Positions 61,401 through 64,000 of a stretch of DNA of 64,000 nt are shown one piece after another (position 1 is the stretch's first letter; each line of letters starts with the position of its first letter). The stretch spans positions 124,001-188,000 of the forward strand of contig MEHQ01002869.1 in NCBI GenBank assembly GCA_008828725.1, written 5' to 3'. The position numbers were made by a program, and so were the translations under genes. Source of the stretch: Saccharina japonica. Taxonomy: Eukaryota > Sar > Phaeophyceae > Laminariales > Laminariaceae. A model generated the notes under the pieces. That model was not told the DNA's origin. It saw nothing but the letters and a program-made list of their open reading frames with translations, and searched no databases.

Positions 61401-62930
61401 GCTGCTGCCGCTGCTGCTACTGCTGCTGCTGCCCTGTAGCTTCAAGCGCGTGCAGCTCTCCCGGGACAGGACGTGATCCACAAGGTCCCCCTGAGGGTCT
61501 ATCTGCTCGAGCACTGCCCGTGCAAACTCTGCCCTCGCTGCGGTGAAGAGAACCACCTCGAACTGCTTGGAGACTTCCTCTAGGAACTCGCGAAGATGCG
61601 GGCGCTTCCGGACGTAGATGCGGCGCCCCCGTCCCCCACCCCCCCCGGCCGAGCTGGCGAGGGCCCCGGTAGTGTCTCTGTCCGCGACGCTGGCGCTGCC
61701 GCTCCCACTGCTGCTGCTGCTGCTGCTGTTGGTGGTGTTGTTGATGTTGCTGCTGTCGCTGCTGCTGTTGTCCCTAGCAGCGGTCGTGTCCCCTTGCGGC
61801 ACCTCCGCCTGATTCTGAGTATACGGGGACGGCATAGGCGGCGTTGGCTCGCGCCGGCGCGGGGGGAGGACCACCATGAAGTCGAACCTGTCGTCCCCCG
61901 ATAGGTGCTCTCGCGCGTGGATCAGGGTCTCGTCCAGGTCGAGCACGAGGGTCTTGTCCGTGGCCCTCGGCCGAGAGGACATGGCTGCTGGGGGCAGAAG
62001 GTGGTGCTCTCGCTGCTGCTGCGGTTGTTGCTCCTGCCGCTGATGTTGCTGCTGCTGCTGCTGCTGCTCCTGCTCCTGCTGCTGCTGCCGCTGCTGCCGC
62101 TGCTGCTGCCGCCGCCGCTGCTCCTGCTGCTCCTGCTGCTCCTGCTGCTGCGGCTGCCCCTGTCCCTGCTCCTGTTGCTCCTGCCGCTGCAGCTGCGGCT
62201 GCTGTTGCTGCTGGTGCTGCTTGCTGCTGCGCGCGCGAAGGCGAAGATACCAGGGCCTTCGGGAGGAGGAGGAGGAGGAGGAGGAGAGGGCCGGAGACGC
62301 GGCCGCCGTGGTCGCCATCGCGCTGCTTCGGTCCGCCGCGGAGGGAGCGGAACCCGTGGAAGACCTGCTCGCTACCGAGGTGCGAGGTTGGTTTTGCGCC
62401 CGAGGGGCGGAGCCGGAGGTTGAGATGAACGGATCGTACAACCTCGACCGGAGGAAGTCACCCAGCGAAAATTCGAGTCGGTTGGGATTTAGCTTGATGT
62501 TGTGGTGTTGCCGCTGTTGCCGCTGCTGCTGCGGCGACGGCGGGTTGGGGTGGTGGTGCTGGAGGTTCCGCTGGGGATAGCTCGAGTCGACGCTTTCGTC
62601 ATCCTTGGCATCTTCCACCTTGCGATGGTGATGTCTGCTGCTGCTGCTGCTGCTGCTCTTGCTAAAGCTGCTGCTACTGCTGCTGCTGCTGCTGCTGCTC
62701 CTGCTACTACTGCTACTGCTGCTGCTGTTGCTGCTGGTTTTCGCGGGAGAACCGGGAGTCGGCCATGCTGCAGACGACGATGTCTTTGAATTTCCGTACA
62801 AGCTCTCGTGCAACTTCTCTCCGAGAGCAACGAGGTACGCCCACGCCATCGCAAGCGGGAATATCATCGCGGCGGCTGCGGTTGCCTGGCTTTCGTACAT
62901 CGGGGACTGGGCTTGGCGGACAGAGGCCAT
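44393..62930 (-). CDS. FCP1/SCP/Dullard-type HAD-family protein phosphatase (2 exons)
   Basis: Exons 62930-61278 and 44560-44393, phase 0, 606 residues, intron 16,717 bases. Residues 16-36 are hydrophobic, a possible membrane anchor as in Dullard/CTDNEP1. Then come Ser, Gln and His-rich low-complexity regions to about residue 320. The catalytic part starts at TLVLDLDETLIHA with nucleophile and acid Asp331 and Asp333. It continues with IYVRKRPHLREFL (from residue 438), VVLFTAA, VVKDLG (Lys540) and, across the splice, LSK|VIMVENSW, ending DTELLSTLESLK and DDVRDGIIR-stop. Family members dephosphorylate Ser/Thr on partners such as the RNA polymerase II tail or lipin; the substrate here is unknown. 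Oddities: Glu556 replaces the usual Asp of the VDNS motif, and low-complexity insertions of about 78 and 34 residues sit inside the catalytic domain. Confidence 0.85.
44873..45035. mobile_element. Family C element split by a family B element at TTAA
   Basis: TA then CCACTCTGACCGGTAATAGA … up to TTAA (44908-44911); family B insert 44912-44991; TTAA (44992-44995); then the rest of family C to AGAGCGG and TA. The insert is clean and its TTAA is duplicated. Confidence 0.9.
45205..45508. mobile_element. Cluster of three family B copies
   Basis: Reverse copies at about 45212-45270, 45265-45345 and 45425-45508, each CCCTTTCAGAACTG or equivalent … TCCAAGTAGTTTGTC … GGACCRGTTCTTAAGGGG. Confidence 0.75.
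45895..45917 (+). repeat. Interstitial telomere-like repeat
   Basis: Three to four GGGTTA units (GGGTTAGGGTTAGGGTTAG), about 50 bases outside the hAT element. Confidence 0.85.
45967..47373. mobile_element. hAT-family DNA transposon, 1,407 bp, with 8-bp target duplication
   Basis: AAAATAAG at 45959-45966 and 47374-47381 is a perfect 8-bp target duplication. Terminal inverted repeats: CAAGGACTATCATGGG at the left, and the complement of the right end reads CAAGGGCTATCATGGT (14/16). Dense CCCGTCCCGT subterminal repeats (46008-46330 and 46925-47340) point inward from both ends, as in many hAT elements. A BED-finger-like relic lies at 46617-46832. At this size with a broken frame it is non-autonomous. 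Confidence 0.9.
46617..46832 (+). pseudogene. Decayed BED zinc-finger frame of a hAT transposase
   Basis: From ATG at 46617 the frame has TAG at codon 16, then runs on as MGAGVGRNKQTSGIWKYCVE and KNVKCAGVHGCRHY to TAG at 46830. The aromatic W-K-Y followed about 18 residues later by VKC resembles the start of BED fingers at hAT transposase N-termini. No DDE core follows. The assignment leans on the surrounding hAT ends. Confidence 0.5.
47575..47975. repeat. Tandem array of TTTTGGTCAAAATAGTGCAT units
   Basis: Three to four units of about 70-120 bases with ACGACTTTTGGTCAAAATRG then CATTCTGGCCGTAAATAT. Confidence 0.75.
48095..48475. repeat. Dispersed family H copy and a family C element
   Basis: 48095-48310: GCTAGCAGGGTAGGTCGTGC … GATGAAGAATCGGCACAG … TGCTGGATGTCGACGGGTA. 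48397-48473: family C element (TCCGGAAATATAAGG … CCTTATATTTCCGGACAGAG). Confidence 0.7.
48720..48845. repeat. Tandem array of about 19-20 bp GGGTGATAAGATAACACCC
   Basis: Six to seven units alternating ACACGGGTGATAAGATA and CACCCGGGTGATAAGATA. It gives the false YHPCVILSP frame. Confidence 0.9.
49000..49370. repeat. Tandem array of about 62-65 bp units
   Basis: Six units of CGTCCGAGGGGGTGTGTTAT, then a CACCCGGGTGATACGGTAAC block and CCTATACTGGTATATGTAAA. It shares the CACCCGGGTGATA core with 48720-48845. Confidence 0.9.
49435..49575. repeat. AGCTGAGTCAGGCAATCAA array
   Basis: Five to six irregular units of AGCTGAGTCAGGCAA with variants AGCCGAGC. Confidence 0.8.
50712..51000. mobile_element. 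Family P and family C elements, adjacent
   Basis: 50712-50848 family P (with an internal partial duplicate of its left end), 50875-50956 family C with TA flanks, then a family P half-end near 50965-51000. Confidence 0.75.
51100..51291. mobile_element. Family D TIR element
   Basis: GGTCCCTCTATAGCGCCGGT at the left; the complement of the right end is the same sequence. The interior is GC-rich with further GGCGCTATAGCGCG palindromes. Confidence 0.8.
51296..51535. repeat. CCCGGGTATA-type direct repeats
   Basis: Two units of about 85 bases (GGTATAAAGCCTGGTTG … GGGTATGTATCCGGCGGGTA) and a tail of CGGGTATGTACAGGGATACT. Similar in motif to 1364-1655 in reverse. Confidence 0.8.
51745..51930. mobile_element. 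GATC-rich dispersed element, copy 2
   Basis: CCCACCCGGCGGCACGAGCT then (AGATCATAC)n and GGATCTAGATCACG. Confidence 0.65.
52077..52155. mobile_element. Family C element, best-preserved copy
   Basis: TA, then CCACTCTGTCCGGAAATATA … TTGGGACAGAGTGG, then TA; 79 bases. Confidence 0.85.
52510..52616. mobile_element. Family P element
   Basis: CCGGGGGAGCATAGTAAATA … GGTCCTATTTACTATATGGT and CCCCCG. Confidence 0.8.
53643..54035. mobile_element. Family P element and GATC-rich element, copy 3
   Basis: 53643-53757 family P (TACGGGATACCTTAGTAAAT … CTAGGGTCCTCCG). 53785-54035 GATC element with CCCACCCGGCAACGTGAGCT and CATACAGATCATACAGATCA. Confidence 0.75.
54225..55458. mobile_element. 1,234-bp TIR element at a TA target
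   Basis: Ends 54225-54251 and 55432-55458 are inverted complements with 26/27 matches (TRGTCCATCCGGTTAAATTT, then TGCCATC), flanked by TA on both sides (54223-54224 and 55459-55460). The interior has repeated TTGGCCATTTTTGG, poly(T/A)-rich segments and a 38-codon minus-strand frame. No transposase core is seen, so it is non-autonomous. A Tc1/mariner-like or other TA-inserting origin is inferred from the target only. Confidence 0.85.
54745..54861 (-). CDS. Small unrecognised frame inside the TIR element (38 aa)
   Basis: ATG at 54861, TAG at 54745. The product starts MKRAGRKAKEQAALAAAREA and ends DDMLKSFKTE: a basic start, then an Ala-rich helix. Its codons are GC-rich while the rest of the element is AT-rich, which makes it stand out. 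It could be a leftover transposase N-terminus or an exon captured from a host gene. Not recognised. Confidence 0.25.
   Translation of the reverse strand: MKRAGRKAKEQAALAAAREARIASIAAIDDMLKSFKTE
55560..55790. repeat. Dispersed family H copy
   Basis: Closely matches 48110-48300: GGATTGCTAGCAGGGTAGGT … ACTGGGTGTGCTGGATGTCG, ending in ACACACACAC. Confidence 0.8.
56150..56310. mobile_element. GATC-rich element, copy 4
   Basis: Reverse orientation: GGCAGATAGAATCCTGATCT … CTTGCACAACATC. Confidence 0.6.
56620..56890. mobile_element. GATC-rich element, copy 5
   Basis: Reverse orientation: ATGATCTAGATCTTACAGGG … GTGTTGGATCTGTACTCCAC (repeated) … GATGATCTAAATCACGGTAT (repeated). Both ends carry GATC-type inverted sequence. 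56891-57414 beyond it shows no gene. Confidence 0.65.
57415..57690. repeat. Family K and family H fragments
   Basis: 57415-57570 (TTATTATCTTCGCCCTTC … GTCGTAACTCAGATCCGGGG … CTCGAGAAGATTTCAGCACT) and 57605-57690 (family H reversed). Confidence 0.7.
57745..57817 (-). ncRNA. tRNA-like sequence with Pol III boxes (tRNA pseudogene or SINE head)
   Basis: Minus strand: GCCCCGG, then an A box TGGTCTAGCTGG (fits TRGYNNARNNGG), a D-arm that folds (GTGG … CCAC), a loop CTGCTAA with GCT in anticodon position, and a B box GGTTCGAGTCT (10/11). The acceptor ends do not pair and the T stem is weak, so it is not an intact tRNA. Confidence 0.45.
57960..58135 (-). repeat. Dispersed repeat family G, copy 2
   Basis: Reverse of the 9036-9200 sequence: GGACTTTCAACCCTTGACAG … GACACCAAAATACTAGGTTT. 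Confidence 0.75.
58375..58525. repeat. Dispersed family H copy (short)
   Basis: GGATGAAGAATCGGCACGGA … GTGTCGACGCGTAGAAAGGA. Confidence 0.75.
59196..59227 (+). repeat. Interstitial telomere-like repeat
   Basis: GGGGTTGGGGTTAGGGTTAG and two further GGGTTA units, flanked by GGGGCGGGGACG. Confidence 0.9.
59839..60000. mobile_element. Two adjacent family B copies
   Basis: CCCTTTTCAGAGCTGCAAAA … GGTTCTTAA and CCCATTCAGAACTGAAAAAC … GACCGTTCTTGGGG; the second is flanked by TTAA on the left. Confidence 0.75.
60322..60425. mobile_element. Family P element, well preserved
   Basis: ACGGGGGACCATAGTAAATA … TTTGGTCCTATTTACTATGG and TCCTCCGTA. The terminal 24-25 bases are inverted complements with one or two mismatches. 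Confidence 0.85.
60608..60775 (+). repeat. Dispersed repeat family G, copy 3
   Basis: CAAGCAAGGCAAAACGTGCA … AAACCTAGTGGTTTGGTGTC … TTGTCAAGGAGCGAAAGT. Confidence 0.8.
60970..61180. mobile_element. Family C element and part of family B
   Basis: 60970-61048, 79 bases (TCGCTCTGGTCGGAAATGTA … TATTTACGCCCAGAGTGC) with TA flanks; partial family B at 61120-61180 (CCATACTAATTCCAAGTATT, then TTGTCCCC). Confidence 0.7.
61278..62930 (-). CDS. HAD phosphatase gene exon 1
   Basis: 551 codons. The start is the first real ATG of the frame, at 62930 (MASVRQAQSP). The open frame upstream reaches an in-frame TAA near 63167 but contains no ATG; the codon at 63086 is TTG. A GT donor lies just upstream of the ATG (caccg|gtgagc at about 62945), so an extra 5' exon is possible. 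The donor is TCGAAG|gtgcgt, placed where family alignment expects LSK|VI. Gln-, Ser- and Gly-coding CTG/CTC repeat runs on the plus strand mark the low-complexity regions. Confidence 0.85.
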
Positions 62931-63838
62931 GCTATATAGCTCACCGGTGAGTGCCCTGCTCCCAGCCGTGATGAAACAACTGCCCCTTCTTGCTTCTGGC
63001 GTCACCCCGCTTGACCAGCAGGTGGGCCAGCTATAGATGATAGCGGAAAGAGATTCCAAGCTTGGTTCCCACGGCAGCAGTGACAAAAACGTGCGTTCTG
63101 CAGCAGAGCCCTCTAGAATAGGCGCATCCTCGAGAAGATGGCCACCGTCTAGTTCTCCTTACTGCTTGGGCGCTGGGAGGGTCCGATCCGATCCGTGCAG
63201 GCATATGATGTGAGATATCTCGATATCTCCTCGTCATCAAACCCGAAACCAGAACAAAAAAGGGTGTTGCAAGATTGTTTAGGCATTTGACATGTGGGAC
63301 TACGGGGACGAGGATATCTTGGGCCAAGATCTGCCAAAAAATCTCAAATCCAAAGAAAATCTAAAAACAGCCAACAGCAAAGAAAGCGACAGAGGACGGA
63401 CGTAAAACAACAGGTAGAGAGGAGAGGCGATGAGGTAATGATAACAGAAGAGTCGCCGTACGAGTACGCGTAGCATCCACCTACATTACGAAAGAAACAA
63501 TACATTATCAGCCGTTGACGTCAAAAGTCAAAACTACTGTAATATATACTCGTAAAAAACTGAGGACTTTTGTTTCCTTCAGCATCATCAGCGGATCTCA
63601 CCCCGCTAGGATAACATATACCTCAGGACGAAAAGGAAGGAGAGTGGAAGATTACCTCAGGAGAGCAAAAAAGAAAACGAAAATGATTGTGTTGTTCGGT
63701 TGGTGGTTGTGTATGTATGGTGGTACAGAAAACACACAACAACTGAACTGAAGAATTCGCGGGAAAAGCCCTGTCTGTGCTGTGATTCGGGTAGACCCTG
63801 GACATAACCCAGCGGGCTGCACTACTACTATTATATTA
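62931..63838. other. 5' flank of the phosphatase gene
   Basis: No gene is recognised here. The frame of the phosphatase is open upstream to about 63167 without an ATG, so this is probably the 5' leader. The remaining sequence to 63838 is AT-rich and repeat-poor, and is the expected promoter region. No core motif can be assigned with confidence. Confidence 0.35.
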
Positions 63839-63855
63839 TATTAATACTGCTTCTT

Positions 63856-63907
<52 letters not shown>

Positions 63908-63975
63908 AACTACTACTACTACTATCACTACTACTATTAATACTACTACTGCTACTGCTTCTACTGCTGTACTGC
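63839..63975. repeat. CTA/TAC trinucleotide microsatellite
   Basis: Long run of CTA units from about 63855 to 63930, then interrupted CTA, CTG and ATTAATA units to about 63975, close to the window end. Confidence 0.9.
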
Positions 63976-64000
63976 TGCTGTATACCATCTATCTGATGAT

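Noticed and set aside
62931..63086. A longer start for the phosphatase (651-codon frame from 63086).
   Set aside because: The codon at 63086 is TTG, not ATG. The first ATG in frame is 62930, and the extra 52 residues show no family similarity.

Overview
This is a eukaryotic nuclear window, most likely from a photosynthetic stramenopile (heterokont) and plausibly a brown alga. Three things suggest this. (1) A rubredoxin-like gene starts with a signal peptide followed by a phenylalanine-led transit sequence (…VSG|FVVQPP…), the bipartite plastid-targeting design of algae with secondary red plastids. (2) There is a Zn(II)2Cys6 regulator rich in Gln, Ser and Gly. (3) The LINE 3' ends carry protein signatures I associate from memory with brown-algal genomes. 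The species assignment is inference; no database was searched. Some of the open reading frames supplied for the window begin at GTG or TTG and ignore introns, so the genes below were rebuilt from exon junctions.

I find three protein-coding genes. Gene 1 (minus, 10654 to 4636, three exons) encodes a 123-residue plastid rubredoxin-like protein with a C-terminal membrane anchor. Gene 2 (plus, 11808 to 31987, six exons) encodes a Zn2Cys6 transcription factor of about 1,044 residues. Its zinc cluster is split by an 11.6-kb intron, and its last exon is interrupted by 19 bases identical to the Tn5/Nextera mosaic end, which look like a sequencing artefact. Genes 1 and 2 are divergent, with 1.15 kb between their start codons. 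Gene 3 (minus, 62930 to 44393, two exons, 16.7-kb intron) encodes an FCP1/SCP/Dullard-type HAD phosphatase with a hydrophobic N-terminal segment and large low-complexity insertions inside the catalytic domain. A tandem array that repeats the last codons and 3' flank of gene 3 lies just beyond its stop. All eight introns called are phase 0.

Everything else is repeats, in introns and between genes. They include 5'-truncated LINE ends that finish in ATGAGTAC plus poly(C); a 1.4-kb hAT element with a perfect 8-bp target duplication and a decayed BED-finger reading frame; TTAA-flanked (piggyBac-type) and TA-flanked (Stowaway-like) miniature elements, several nested in each other; a 447-bp element with 33/33-bp inverted repeats that carries TTAGGG-like repeats; a 1.2-kb TIR element; a 1.3-kb satellite of CCAAT-containing units (35.6-36.9 kb); and many other tandem arrays. 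There is an assembly gap of N at 34203-34986, and long poly(C)/poly(G) runs. The short motifs TACCAGGT/ACCTGGTA and CTATTAATAG recur far more often than chance would predict across non-coding DNA.

The three genes have no evident shared pathway. I saw no CRISPR array, rRNA or intact tRNA.
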